Source: Epithemia pelagica
Taxonomy: Eukaryota; Bacillariophyta; Bacillariophyceae; Surirellales; Surirellaceae
Direction: 5' to 3'
DNA: 64,000 nt
NCBI GenBank assembly: GCA_946965045.2
Contig: OX337237.1
Location: forward strand, 2,976,001 to 3,040,000
Part shown: positions 1 to 10,929 of the stretch, one piece after another
Layout of the letters: each line of letters starts with the position of its first letter
Position numbering within the stretch: position 1 is the first letter of the stretch
Translations under genes and position numbers: made by a program
The notes under the pieces: model-generated
The model's database searches: none
Told to the model about the DNA's origin: nothing
Seen by the model: only the letters and a program-made list of their open reading frames with translations

Positions 1-1461
1 CATTCTATCCTCTGAAACGCTTAGCGCTGTACCCATGTGACATGCAACAAGGGATGGTGCGTACAAACTTGTCGGTGAGATGGACAGGCACAATCGAACC
101 GACAACGCAGCCAACAATTCTTCCTTCTTTGCAAGCTGGACATCGCTCTCCATCGAATTGCGTAGTTTCATTATTGCATAATCAAGCAGAGAACTTGGAG
201 CCAGTGACATTTTGCATGTAAGGAGAGCCTTCCATAGAGGACGACCCATTGAATACAAGATTAGCGGATCATGGCATGCTTCAACGTTCTTGGCAAGTAG
301 TGTGTCGCGATCATTGTTCACCCGAAAGCTAGATCCAAGGATAAAGGGCTTCAATGGCTTTTGATTATTGTCATCATATCCAGCATAAGGCTTGAATGAC
401 GAATCTTGATTCTCGTCATCGTACCTCGAACAGGGCTTCCATGACGGATCTTCGGGAGACAAATACGTTATGGAGGAAAATGTGGACATGACAACAAAAA
501 AAAGCCATTCCGACTCATCTGTAAACGTCTTGAACACGGCACGCAGGGCGCGGTAGAACGACACCCCGTCCGATGTGAATTTGTCCAAGAGCCATGATGC
601 TTCATCAACAACAAAGATAATCTTATTTTGACCAGTTGGCACCTTGGATATCGCCGGTGGCTTGGTGTCGGTAAGCAGTGGAGAAATTTTTGGTGAGACG
701 GAACCCGGGTTTTCCCCTGCAATCGCTTGGTTCAAAGCCACGCATATCTCCTGGTGGAGCGCATTTTCTAGCACTATCCTTGGGTACTTTGAGAAGTCCG
801 ACTCCTCAATCGTCACGTTCTTTGATGGGTAGGCTTTCTTGGAACTAAAGGTCCAGTAAACGACCTGATAGTTCTCGGGCGGATGATCTTTCAAATGAGT
901 AACGAGACGTGATTTCCCGTAGCCAGAGCTCTGAATGACCGCAAAAAACGGAGCGTTTTTTACGACAGATTCTTTCTTTCGTTGCAAGAAAATCTTCCGT
1001 TGCTCCTCAAGATGTCGTATGAATTCGAGATCATCCTCATGGCTTTCATAGTCCAGTCTAAATGCACTTTCAGCAGAGTCTTGGGCCAAATCCTTTTTTT
1101 CTCTTATCTCAAGAAACCTGCCAATTCTAGAGCATAACCACTTGTCAGTCTCGGCGGTGATCGTTGAAGGAAATTTCCTGGCAATCAAAATGATCTTGTG
1201 TGACTCCGATGCCTTGTTCCAGTCCTCCACGGTCGATTTTGCATCATTATATGCCTTTTCCAAAATGCCCACGCACGACCACTGCTGAGACTGAGATGCT
1301 TCGACCTCGTCGGTGTCGATGAGACTACTGTAGTCGTACGGCGGATGCCCCCGTTTGCTGCTTGTTTCTGTTGTTCCGGATGTAGCATCGACCATATTGA
1401 CGTCTTCCTCCTCTTCTTCCATTGCCAATTTCTCGCTTCCCTCGACTGTTCGCTTGGACAT
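1..1461 (-). CDS. P-loop NTPase, Crinkler-NTPase-like, 3' end outside window
   Basis: One open frame runs from ATG at 1461 down to base 1 without a stop (487 codons), so the C-terminus lies outside the window. A Walker A-like stretch, SSGYGKSRL, is at about codon 178 (904-930), and a Walker B-like IIFVVDEAS at about codon 281 (598-622). Before the P-loop comes a charged helical segment (LEEQRKIFLQRKKE). The SSGxGKSR loop with a hydrophobic-DEA Walker B resembles NTPase domains of Crinkler-type and related large families in oomycetes, fungi and diatoms; that assignment is from memory of the motif. The start was chosen because it is the first ATG after an upstream region without coding character. 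The NTPase fold is likely; the role is unknown. Confidence 0.6.
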   Translation of the reverse strand, partial: MSKRTVEGSEKLAMEEEEEDVNMVDATSGTTETSSKRGHPPYDYSSLIDTDEVEASQSQQWSCVGILEKAYNDAKSTVEDWNKASESHKIILIARKFPSTITAETDKWLCSRIGRFLEIREKKDLAQDSAESAFRLDYESHEDDLEFIRHLEEQRKIFLQRKKESVVKNAPFFAVIQSSGYGKSRLVTHLKDHPPENYQVVYWTFSSKKAYPSKNVTIEESDFSKYPRIVLENALHQEICVALNQAIAGENPGSVSPKISPLLTDTKPPAISKVPTGQNKIIFVVDEASWLLDKFTSDGVSFYRALRAVFKTFTDESEWLFFVVMSTFSSITYLSPEDPSWKPCSRYDDENQDSSFKPYAGYDDNNQKPLKPFILGSSFRVNNDRDTLLAKNVEACHDPLILYSMGRPLWKALLTCKMSLAPSSLLDYAIMKLRNSMESDVQLAKKEELLAALSVRLCLSISPTSLYAPSLVACHMGTALSVSEDRM

Positions 1462-1839
1462 GATGCTTTTGCACCAAAGATCGAAATTACATGTCGATGA
1501 ACAAAAAATGAACCCATGATGTGAAAAATATGAAAGGGCGCCCCCCCCTTTCTACAATATTATTTGGTGGCAGCGGTCTCTCCGTTGCTCGTCGTTCACT
1601 GACACGTCAGATGAAACGATAGTCTATTTCAGCTGCCGCGGCAGTCCCGCAGGACATACTCGACCGACTGCCCGGGCGCCATTTCGACGCGAGGGAACAG
1701 CCCTCCGGTGACGGGGGCCACACACAGACGACCATTTTAACGGACCCTGTAACTGGTCCTCCCAACCCACGATCGTGGAAGTGTCAGATGAAATCGAGCA
1801 AAAGATAGAGATAAAGGTCGCAAAAACTTATGTGGAGTA
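1462..1839. other. Intergenic spacer with C8 run
   Basis: No coding frame is supported. A GGCGCCCCCCCC run near 1540-1552 resembles, inverted, the G-runs at about 17172-17184 and 20701-20711. The palindromic-looking TGACACGTCA near 1600 could be a bZIP-type site, but nothing supports that beyond the letters. Confidence 0.5.
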
Positions 1840-1985
1840 CTATAAATCATCACAGTTATTGAGCGATTGTAGCGGGTCCACATCAAAGTGGTGGACCAGT
1901 GTGTCCCGGCATCAACACGTTGAGCCAACGTACAATATGAAACCATTTTAGAAAATTGGTCGTATAGATTGTTGTTGTTGCTGAT
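1840..1985 (-). pseudogene. Detached GT61 C-terminal fragment
   Basis: Read on the minus strand this gives FSKMVSYCTLAQRVDAG, then after a one-base frame change LVHHFDVDP and a stop at 1840-1842. The intact relatives end in the same way (KMxSxCxxAQRV...HHFDxDPP). It is therefore the 3' end of a GT61-like gene, most likely that of the truncated gene at 2763-4016. The two are separated by inserted methyltransferase-derived DNA. A QQQQQ tract marks the junction, and both parent genes carry CAA repeats. Confidence 0.75.
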
Positions 1986-2840
1986 AAGCCAATTCGACCA
2001 CCGTCGGATTGCCATCCGTGGCAATCACCAGAGACGCTCCCAATCCACAGGTCCTCGTCGTGTTGTTGCCAGGCTTACGCAATCGCAATAGCAAGAGACT
2101 GCTATTCCCCACAACCAAACCCGTCGTTCCGGCTCTCGACGGTCCCCGTTCCATGTCCAACACGTATGGTTCCATGATTGTTTTTTTTGGTCTTGTTTCT
2201 TTTGACCCATACATCCAACGGCACGCTCCGGACTGCCAATTGCATACACGCTTGTTCGTAGGCACGGGAACCCCTTATCCGAGTTGCAACGATCCATTGA
2301 CACACACCTCTTGAAGGCTCGATGTGGATGTTGTCATAGCTGCCGATGCTGCTCCTGCTGTGAATGCTACGGGGTTGCGGTTGGGAGTCGTCCATGTTCA
2401 TCAACTAGCCATTGCAACCGATACGACAACCGCAACTCCGTGTTGCAAGACGTGTCGTTTCAATAGCTCCTGAAATACGTGTTGCTGTTGGTGTTGGTGC
2501 ATTATGTACCAGTGGTGGAACTTATTGTCGAGAGATTTCACGTCGTCGTTCGTGGCGGCTTCGTTGTCGTCGTTGTGGCTGTGGTTGTGGCTATATCCTT
2601 CTTTGTGAGCATGGGCAGCAACGACCGACTTGGGTCTTGTTGTTGTTGTTGTTGTTCTCCTGGTTCTATGACGGCCATTCTCATCACGACTCTTGATTTC
2701 GTGGTTGTGCTTGACTCGTGAAGGATCGAATTACAAGGAGTTATAAGTGATACTGACCAAATTCACTTGTTGTCGTTGTTGTTTTTGATGCTGCACGACA
2801 GAAACCAGACAGGAAAAGCAAAAGTGTCACTGAACGAAGC
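1982..2840 (-). pseudogene. Captured methyltransferase gene fragment
   Basis: The minus strand reproduces, with stops and frame changes, the middle of the methyltransferase gene at 4290-5903. Matching pieces include AYEQACMQLxVRxVPLDV, AGTTGLxVxNSSLL and VIATDxNPTVVELA. Homology starts near 2840, inside the 3' end of the truncated GT61 frame, and corresponds to about 4405-5350 of the intact gene. About 80 bases covering the SAM-binding VEVGCGTG motif are missing. No continuous frame remains, so this is a non-functional copy lying inverted to its parent. Confidence 0.8.
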
Positions 2841-4016
2841 CTGTCGAGACCACCATGTAAATTGCTCTATTGGCTTCATATCTTCCATATTGGCACGTTC
2901 CACAATACAATCCGGGTACATTCGGCGAATAGCGTTCTCCAGTTGGTCCATGTTCCCCACTTTTCGATTCCCCAATCGGTTGACCAATCCAATTCGGAGA
3001 ACAGTAGTCTCATCCATAAGGACCACACTGCTGCTACTGGAGTTGGTGCTTTTGCTAATGTTGTTGTGGTTTCGATAAGTTTTTGTTTGATAGAGTCGAT
3101 TTCGCAACACTTGTCCATGTTGGGGATCCCAAAAGAATCGATAGTACGCGGCATCATTACGGTGTGGTCGAAACAAGTAATAGGTATGCGTGGCAGTGTT
3201 TCGTGGCAGCTCTGGTTTTGGCTTGGTGTGCTTTTTCCCCTTTGGTTGTTGCTTTTGGTCTTGTGGTTGATCGGCCGGACGCTTTATTAGTGAGACAACC
3301 GTACTATTCTGTGGCAGCTGCGACAGATTGAACTCTTTATAGTCGTAGGTACACTTCATCAGCTTGACAATCAAGGCCGCTCGCCAATCCTGTGCGACTG
3401 AACCCAAACCAGCCATGTGGTTGAGGTTGATATGACACTGAAATTTGTCCTGGTTCGGTTTGTGTTGTGAAGGAGAGGCTGCCTTGAGCTCTGCTTCCTT
3501 GGACTGAAAGAAACTCCAACATTGACTCAAGGCTTGCAGGGCATGCGGAAAGTGAGCGAAAATAAACGTGGACTTGTCGTCCAAAAAGCACCACAAGGCA
3601 ATGGTCTTTTGTGGCTCTGGTGCTTGTTCTGACGAAACAGGATGAGGCTGGGGAACTTGCAACTCCGTCTTGTTGTTGCTAGTGTTCTTGTTGTAGGACG
3701 CTGCTGGTGGGGTGGTATCCTCCTGTGAACCTTGCAACTCCGCGCTCTTGTTGTTGCGGTTGCTTCTCATGCCAACGAATCCTGGCGGTGTTTCTTCTAC
3801 TGGTGGAGCGTGTTCGTTTTCGTGGCTGTCCCCCACCATGAACGACGACGAGAGTTCCAGGAGGAATGGACGAGATGTGACAAGGATTCCCGTCAATGCC
3901 ATTGCAATTGTGGTGACAAGGACAGTTCGCCACCGAAAAAGAAGGCTTCTTTTGGAAGAAAACGGCGTCGCTGTTGTCCTTGACCGATCACACTGGGACC
4001 GGCTCCTCTTCCTCAT
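2763..4016 (-). pseudogene. GT61-like glycosyltransferase copy 1, 3'-truncated
   Basis: 417 codons. The N-terminus (residues 1-55) is basic and followed by a membrane anchor (VLVTTIAMALTGILVTS). The family's TIALWCFLDD, HFPHALQALSQCWSFFQS and VLRIGLVNRL blocks follow. The frame matches intact relatives up to QFTWWSRQ, then switches to about 25 unrelated residues and a stop. The expected HGAGxTNLLF...ELFPPHYY segment is absent; methyltransferase-derived sequence begins here and the real 3' end lies at 1840-1985. Without the conserved C-terminal half an active enzyme is unlikely, although the remaining frame is long and clean, so the break may be recent. It is divergent from the methyltransferase gene. 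Confidence 0.8.
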
Positions 4017-4289
4017 GGTTCAGTCTATTATATCTTGTCATCCAAGATTTTTGTGGGGGACGCTTGTGGACGCCACGTGTCTTGATTTCTGGTTGGGATA
4101 GAGCCACGTTCCTATCGATGGGTCGCGCTTCGAACGCGGAGCGGTCGACGAAATAGAGTGACGTATACTTTGGATACTTTTTTCATTTCACGCAGCACTT
4201 GACACCAACCCAGTCCTTTAGAGTTGTGTTGCAATCGTTGGGCTATATTCGATATCTACAGGAAACGACGGCGAGCCATCAATTGAAGA
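4017..4289. promoter_or_regulatory. Divergent intergenic region
   Basis: 273 bases between the 5' ends of the GT61-like copy 1 (minus) and the methyltransferase gene (plus), so it must carry both promoters if both are transcribed. No distinctive box is confidently recognised. Confidence 0.4.
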
Positions 4290-4564
4290 ATGACGCGCTA
4301 CAATGTTCTGGTTCCGTCCTCACGAGTTCGACAACAACAACAACAAGAACAACCACATGGGTCCGCTCGGCGGTGGCGGCTGCTTTGGCCCGTGACAGTG
4401 TTGCTGCTGTTCCAGTCTGCCTTTGGTCGTGCCACCACAACTACAATCACAACAAGTGCCTTTGGTCACCATCCCCGACTCTTTGTACTCCATCCTTCTT
4501 CACGCAACAACAAACACCAAGCCACGAGTCCTCTTGCGAATGTCCCCAAACGAACCATTACGAG

Positions 4565-4595
<31 letters not shown>

Positions 4596-5903
4596 GGTCG
4601 ATCGTTTCGGCCAAGGCTCACAAAGGAGGATCCCCACAATCACGACGACGACGACGCCGACGATGACGACGACAGCCGCCACAAACGACAACCTAAAATC
4701 TCTCGACCACCAGTACCACCACTAATGGTACATTCTACTAGAGCACCACCACCAACCGCACCACTTCCACCACCACCACGACAACAACAACGACGAAACG
4801 TCTTGCACCACGGAGTTGCGGCTGTCCTTTCGCTTGCAATGACCAGTGGAGGAGGATGGGCAAGTCTCCACCACACCCCTGCGGCATTCGCAGCAGCAGC
4901 AGCAACAACAACAACAACAACGAGCCTGGAAGAGGTGTGTGCCAATGGATCCTTGCAACTCGAACAAGCAGTGCCCGGTGCCTACGAACAAGCGTGTATG
5001 CAATTGCCGGTCCGGACCGTGCCGTTGGACGTCCGGGTTCATGCTGCCTCGAGCAGCCAAAAACATTCCTCCAAACAACCAACTACTAGAATGGAACGAA
5101 CCGTGTTGGAACTGGAACAGGGTGCGTCGGGGGCCGGAACGACGGGTCTGGCCGTGTGGAATAGCAGTCTCTTGATGGTCCGATTGCTCCAAGCCTTGCA
5201 ACACCGCGACGTGGACTGCTTTGTTCGACAATCCTGTATTGTCGAAGTGGGATGTGGAACCGGCTTGGTGAGTTTGGCCGTCAGTCGATTGGGAGCGCCT
5301 TGGGTGATTGCCACGGATAGCAATCCGACCGTGGTCGAATTGGCCCAACGCAATGTCCAACGGAATCGGATACGAGCCGCAAAACCACCACCACCCGACC
5401 ATTCGAATGGTTCTTCTCCTTCAGGTCCAGACCCGAGTGTGGTCGAGGTATCCCAATTGTCGTGGGGCGCCTTGTCGGCCGTGGACTATGCCGAACGGGC
5501 CAGTTTGATGGTGGGATCCGATTTGACCTACAATGCGGGAAGTTGGCGAGCCTTGGCCGAAACGTGGGACACGATGTTGCACCCCACGGGCAGTGTCTTG
5601 TATGTGACCTTGGGACACGATGGATTGACCCCCACGGCCGAACTATCGGGCTTTTTGGCCGTGGCACGAGCCTGTGGATTGGTCCCCGTCACACCCGCCG
5701 ATGTCACCTGGCCCTTTGCTACCAGTACCAACGACAAGAAGGCGTCCTCGTCCTCCTTGCTGCAAGTGTTGGCACCCACCTTGTCTCCCTCGGAACAAGC
5801 CTTGATTCAATCGACCGGAGGCATTGGCATTGTTGTGTTGCAAAAAACGGCTCATGTCAACCGTGGTCGCAACAGCACTACGGGTGTCGCAGGAATGAGT
5901 TGA
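4290..5903 (+). CDS. Methyltransf_16-like (METTL21-type) methyltransferase with long leader
   Basis: 537 aa. The N-terminal half has a hydrophobic stretch (WPVTVLLLFQSAFG, residues 31-44), low-complexity Q, T and D tracts, then RRNVL plus a hydrophobic run ending AAFAA near residues 170-205. The C-terminal domain matches the protein-lysine methyltransferase 16 family: GTTGLAVWNSSLL, SAM motif I VEVGCGTG (about residue 318), acidic motif VIATDSN, LSWG (about 390) and GSDLTYN (about 410). It probably methylates a protein, by family analogy. The hydrophobic leader followed by SAF motifs resembles diatom secretory or plastid targeting, and RRNVL looks Tat-like, which is odd for this family. An earlier transcript start or a different ATG cannot be excluded. 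A broken copy lies at 1982-2840. Confidence 0.75.
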
Positions 5904-6145
5904 GTGTCCTATATCCTTTTGTCGCGCGGCACCACTCTCCATACCTGCTATACTCTACACAATGGATTCTTGTGCTATGCTAATAACACTACAAGGACAA
6001 GAACGTGACTGGTAGTGTTGTGGCGGGTGTCCTATGTCCTAGTCGCGGCACCACTCGACGTTCCTGCTACTATAAACAATGGATTCTTTTGCTATACTAA
6101 TACCACTACAAGGACAGCCGAGTGATTGGTTGTGTTGTGGAACGC
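5904..6145. repeat. Two imperfect tandem repeats of about 120 bp
   Basis: Blocks starting GTGTCCTAT at about 5905 and 6028 share the same order of motifs: GTCGCG-GGCACCACTC, ACAATGGATTCTT, GCTATxCTAATA and CACTACAAGGACA, ending in a TTGTGTTGTGG-like tail. They directly follow the methyltransferase stop codon. No coding frame is supported. Confidence 0.7.
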
Positions 6146-6236
6146 AACACCACAGTGTGTCACACAAAAACCAAACGCCTCACACTTTCTATACTCGAAT
6201 CAGCAGCCATGATTCTCCCGGACTACCTAGGATTTT

Positions 6237-8600
6237 GTGATGACTGACTTTATAATAAGACGCACGCAGTCATGGTTTCAATCCTGGCGAGTGTTTCACG
6301 GTGTGGTGGAGACCACCGAACGAAACTCTCGATGTGCTGACCAAACATATACTAGATACCATTGTCTCCCGAGTAGGTTTCCTCTCTCGTCCAAGATGGT
6401 ATCAACCATCAAATTTTTAGACCATGATTTCGTTCCTTTGTCTCCTCTAGAGTTTCAAAAAAGTTATCCTGGCTATTATGTCTCTAAAATAATAGGTCCA
6501 GATTCGCCTCCAATCTTCAATCGCGGAACGCCAACCGACGACGAATTCGTTCCCAACCAGATAAAGCGCCGTGGCTGTTGCACGAATTCAATGGGCCAAT
6601 GGAAGGCGGAAACGACAGAAGACAAAGCATAGACACACATTCGATGCAACCATGATGCGGCGGTCCCAAAATCTCTCCATGAATGCAAATAATGTGACGT
6701 CTCTTCCAAGACGACTTTTTCAATGGAGGAATCTCGTTGTTACCACAATATTGATGACATTTATTGGAAACTTTGCCACATCTCGTCAATTTCTCCACGT
6801 CTTCCATGGCGGCTTGGGAAGCTCCACCAGTAGTCGAAGTATCACCAGACTTTGGGGGGAGCACCAATGTCTACAACATTAGCAACACAAACAAGTCGGA
6901 GTTCCAAGTTACCAGAAATCGTCCAGTTATACCAGCAGTGGCTTACCACAACAAAGAGCCACAAGCACCCGAACCACAGCAGCCGAACAGGACCATTGCC
7001 TTGTGGTGCTTTTTGGACGAGGCTTCCACTTATTTGTTCCTTCATTTTCCGCATGCACTGCAAGCCTTGAGTCAATGTTGGAGTTTCTTTCAGTCCAAGG
7101 AAGCAGAGCTCAAGGCAGAATCTCCTTCACAACACCAGGACAAGTTTGAGTGTCATATCAACCTCAACCGCGTGGCAGGTTTGGGTTCCGTCGACAAGGA
7201 TTGGCGAGCGGCCTTGGTCGTGGAGATTATGCAGTGTACCTACAGCTACACACGGTTCAATCTGTCACAGCTACCACAAAATAGTACGGTTGTCTCACTA
7301 AAGCGCCCAGTCGATAAACCACAAGACCAAAACCAACCAAAGGGGAAGAAGCACACGAAACGGAAACCAGAATTGCCACGAAACAGTGCCACTCATACCT
7401 TTTACTTGTTTCGGCCACACCGCAACGATTCCGCAGATCATCGATTTTTTTGGGATCCGCAACATGGGCAAGTATTGTGGAATCGTCTCTTTGCAACAGA
7501 AACCTATCGAAAAACAAACCTTTTTCCTCTTTTGACGACGAACAACAAAACCACCAATTCCACTGGCAGCAGCATGGCCCTAATGGATGAGCCTGTTCTC
7601 CGAATTGGATTGGTCAATCGATTGAAAGATCGAAAAATTGGAAACATGGACCAACTGGAGAAAGCTATACAGCGAATGTACCCGGATTGTATTGTGGAAC
7701 GTGCCAATATGGAAGGCATGACGCCTCTGCAACAATTCACGTGGTGGTCTCGACAGTCCATTGTAATTCTTCCACACGGTGCTGCCTCAACCAATCTCTT
7801 GTTTTTGAAAGCAGGATCGGCCATTATTGAATTGTTTCCTCCCCACTACTACGAATTTGGCTTTTGGGCCTTGTCCAAAAGTTTAAACGTGCGCTACTAT
7901 GGATACTTTCCCTTTCTGGCGACAACTGGCAATACGAGTCGATCCGTGCGAAATGATCTCGTCGTGGAGATGTACGCCGAATTTAAACAAAATTGTAGAA
8001 GAATAACTGTGGATCAAATAAATCGCATCATCCCAGTTCATTACCCATCCATTCCTCATGTCCTTGTCCTTCTTCGACGGGCCGTGGCCGATTGGCAACA
8101 TTATCAGCAGCAACAACAAAGTATTCAACTGAATCAAAGTGACAGGAACGTGTCATCGTGGTCCTATGTACCCCAAATTTTTAAAATGGTATCCTGGTGT
8201 TGGTCGGGTCAACAAGTTTTGCCCAACAAGGACAATCTGGTCCATCACTTTGACCACGATCCACCACAATGGCTCATGGATGAATACTCGTGAGGCATCA
8301 GTCGAGATGAAACTGTCTGGATTCTAAATGTGGTTTATCCGTCGATTTGGTCCACCCACTTATTCACCACCGCCAAGAATGACTCCGACGACGACGATCC
8401 TGGCAAAGAATATGCTCCTCGTCTTTATTCCACGTGTGTTCGGGGCTCTTTGGGTAGGAACAAAATATTATATAGGCCATGATGGTTTCCTTCCTTGCAT
8501 GCGTCTCCCGAAATCTAGGAGTAGAGCCGAACGAGCCGTAATCGTCGGTGGGAGTAAAAGCTATATCATGGCTAGGAAGGTTTCACGCATGGGCCAACAG
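6237..8600 (+). repeat. Left arm of a large inverted duplication
   Basis: This block, made of the upstream region, a GT61-like gene and downstream flank, matches 17390-19800 in reverse complement. Shared flanking pieces include GTCTCCCGAGTAGG upstream and CTCCCGAAATCTAGxxG downstream. The two arms enclose about 9 kb. Divergence is visible in both flank and coding parts. Confidence 0.75.
6652..8293 (+). pseudogene. GT61-like glycosyltransferase copy 2, frameshifted N-terminus
   Basis: The expected start MMRRSQNL at 6652 and membrane anchor (FQWRNLVVTTILMTFIGNF) lie in one frame, the rest of the protein in another. Against the intact copy at 17674-19380, 11 bases are missing near 6789, just after the anchor. 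Downstream the frame is intact for 509 codons from ATG 6764, with TIALWCFLDE, QALSQCWSFFQS, VLRIGLVNRL, PHGAASTNLLF and ELFPPHYYEFGFW in place. Either the gene is dead, or translation from 6764 gives a soluble enzyme lacking the Golgi anchor. GT61 members normally act in the ER/Golgi as type II membrane proteins, so mistargeting is expected. One sequencing error would not explain an 11-base gap. Confidence 0.75.
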
Positions 8601-8775
8601 GATTCTCGTCGCACCGCTGCATTCGCTCCCGACCAGAAACTGGTACACGTGGCATCCAGAAAACGGCTTCATATAGGAAAAGAAAAAAGAACAGCGCCCC
8701 CAAATTGAGAATACGAGGACGAGTGTATTATAGAGTCGCAATTCAAAAGAGACAAAACGAAGAGGAAGCAACCAC
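8294..8775. other. Spacer between GT61 copies 2 and 3
   Basis: The first 300 bases belong to the inverted duplication and match 17390-17690 in reverse. The rest contains no supported gene. It includes the upstream region of copy 3. Confidence 0.6.
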
Positions 8776-10412
8776 ATGATGAGCAGTTACCGAAATCGCT
8801 CTACTACCTCAACGCTTTCTCCAAGAAGACTTTTCCAGCGGCGGAATCTCGTGGCAACCACAATGTTTATGGCATTCTTTGGAAACTTTTTCGCGTCTCG
8901 TCAATACCTTCTTCATCTCTCGTCTTCCATGGCTACGAAATCGAATGGCAAGGAAGAGGCACACCACCCAACCGTTGCACCAGGCTTGATGCCCAAGGAT
9001 ATCTACAACAACCAATCCGAGTTTCAAGGTTCACAGGAACAACCAAGTGCACCATGAGTGTCGCAACAACACGAACAACAGAGCAGGACCATTGCCTTGT
9101 GGTGCTTTTTGGAAGAGGGTACGACCTTTTTATTCTTTCATTTTCCACATGCACTGCAAGCCCTGAGTCAATGCTGGAGCTTCTTTCAGTCCAAGCAAAA
9201 AGAACTCCTGGAAGCGTCTCCCCAACTGTCAAACAAGGTCAAGTTTCAGTGTCATATCAACCTCAACCTAAAACGCAGCAACATGGCAGGTTTTTGGGAC
9301 AAGTCGACAAGGATTGGCGAACAGCATTGGTCGTGGAGATTATGCAGTGTACCTACAGCGACCAACAATTCGATATGTCTTCTCTTCCTCCAACGAGTAC
9401 GGTGGTCTCCCTAGGTCCCGAAAACCAACCACAAAAACAGCAAACGCAACAACCAAAGGGGAAGAAGCACACCAAGCCAAAACCAGCCTTGCCTCGGAAC
9501 AACGCAACTCATACCTATTACTTGTTCCGACCGCACCGTAGAGATGCTGCTTATCATCGATTTTTTTGGAATCCTCACCATGGACAAGTATTGCGGAATC
9601 GTCTGTTTGAAACAGAAACCTATCGAATCTTGTCTCGTAATCACTCCGGTATCGATAACTACAAGAACAACATCAATGAATCCACAAGTTCTAACAACCA
9701 CATGGCCCTCATGGATGAAACTGTTCTACGGATTGGCTTGGTCAATCGATTGAGTCATCGCAAAATTGGGAACATGGACCAACTGGAGAAAGCTATTCGC
9801 CGAATGCACCCGGATTGTATTGTGGAGCGTGCCAACATGGAAGGCAAGACGCCGCTGCATCAATTCACGTGGTGGTCTCGACAATCGGTTGTCATTCTTC
9901 CACACGGTGCTGGCTCAACCAATCTCCTGTTTTTGAAAGCAGGATCGGCCATTATTGAACTGTTTCCTCCCCACTACTACGAATTTGGCTATTGGGCCTT
10001 GTCCAAAAGTATAAATGTGCGCTTCTATGGGTACTTTCCCTTTATGGTCACAACGGGCAACACGAGCCAATCCACACGAAATGATCTGGTCACGGAAATG
10101 TACGAGGAGTTCAAACACAATTGCAGAAATACTGTTTTCGACCACTCAAATCGCATGACCCCAGTTCATCATCCATCCATTCCGCATGTGCTTGTCATTC
10201 TAAAACGGGCAGTGTCCGATTGGCAACATTACCAACAACAACAAATTATTCCACTGAATCAAAGTGACAGGAACGTCTCATCATGGTCCTATGTACCCCA
10301 GATTTCGAAAATGGCGTCGCATTGTGAATTGGCTCAACGTGTGCATGCTTGGGATGTCGTCCACCATTTTGACGAGGACCCGCCACCATCCCTCTTGAAG
10401 GAGTTCTCGTGA
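8776..10412 (+). pseudogene. GT61-like glycosyltransferase copy 3, stop plus frameshift
   Basis: The N-terminal part from ATG 8776 (RRLFQRRNLVATTMFMAFFGNFFAS anchor, residues 15-40) ends at a TGA at 9055-9057. The same frame then continues with TIALWCFLEEG and QALSQCWSFFQS until about 9290, where the reading frame moves and QVDKDWRTALVVEIMQCTYS begins. The remainder to 10412 is intact: LRIGLVNRLSHRK, PHGAGSTNLLF, ELFPPHYYEFGYW and HHFDEDPPP. Two separate lesions make this a pseudogene unless an unseen intron spans both; no GT...AG pair that fixes both was noticed. It is tandem with copy 2. Confidence 0.8.
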
Positions 10413-10929
10413 GACATTGGTAGCAAATCTCGGTTTCATTGCCATCGTCTTTTCTCCATATCCAACCTGTACACACTTGCGAAGGGAAGCGACAATGATG
10501 GATCGTGGGGGAAGGGGGGTCAAACCGTTTTCCATTCCAATGGAGATTCCGAGTGCCAAGTTGACACCGGATCTCTTTCTCTTATTTGGAAGGATTGATG
10601 TTTGTGGTGGCTTTTCATGGAGACGCTGATGACGTTGTGGAATTTGGAATGCACTTTTTTGTGTGGAACGAAGCACCAAGAACAAGTCGCCCCGCGCGCT
10701 CAAACGCCCCAAGTTCGCGCCGGCTCTTTTGTGCTCACAAAAATCTGGGGGCACCACAAAAAGAGCATTGACGATATATGCAAAGCATGTCCCCTCGGGA
10801 CGGACGAAGCAGCGATGCCCTTGGCCATAGATTCAATGAAAGGAAAGGCGCTTCTTCAAATGACCTTGAGCAAACTACTTCTTACGCATAGTGATGGAAA
10901 ACTGCAACCTAATAGAGTGAAGTAGTGCG
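10413..10929. other. Non-coding spacer
   Basis: Downstream of GT61 copy 3. No convincing coding frame, RNA gene or repeat was seen. Confidence 0.5.

Noticed and set aside
10281-10925. Frames of 107-158 codons downstream of GT61 copy 3
   Set aside because: They overlap the GT61 3' end in antisense or show no coding character.
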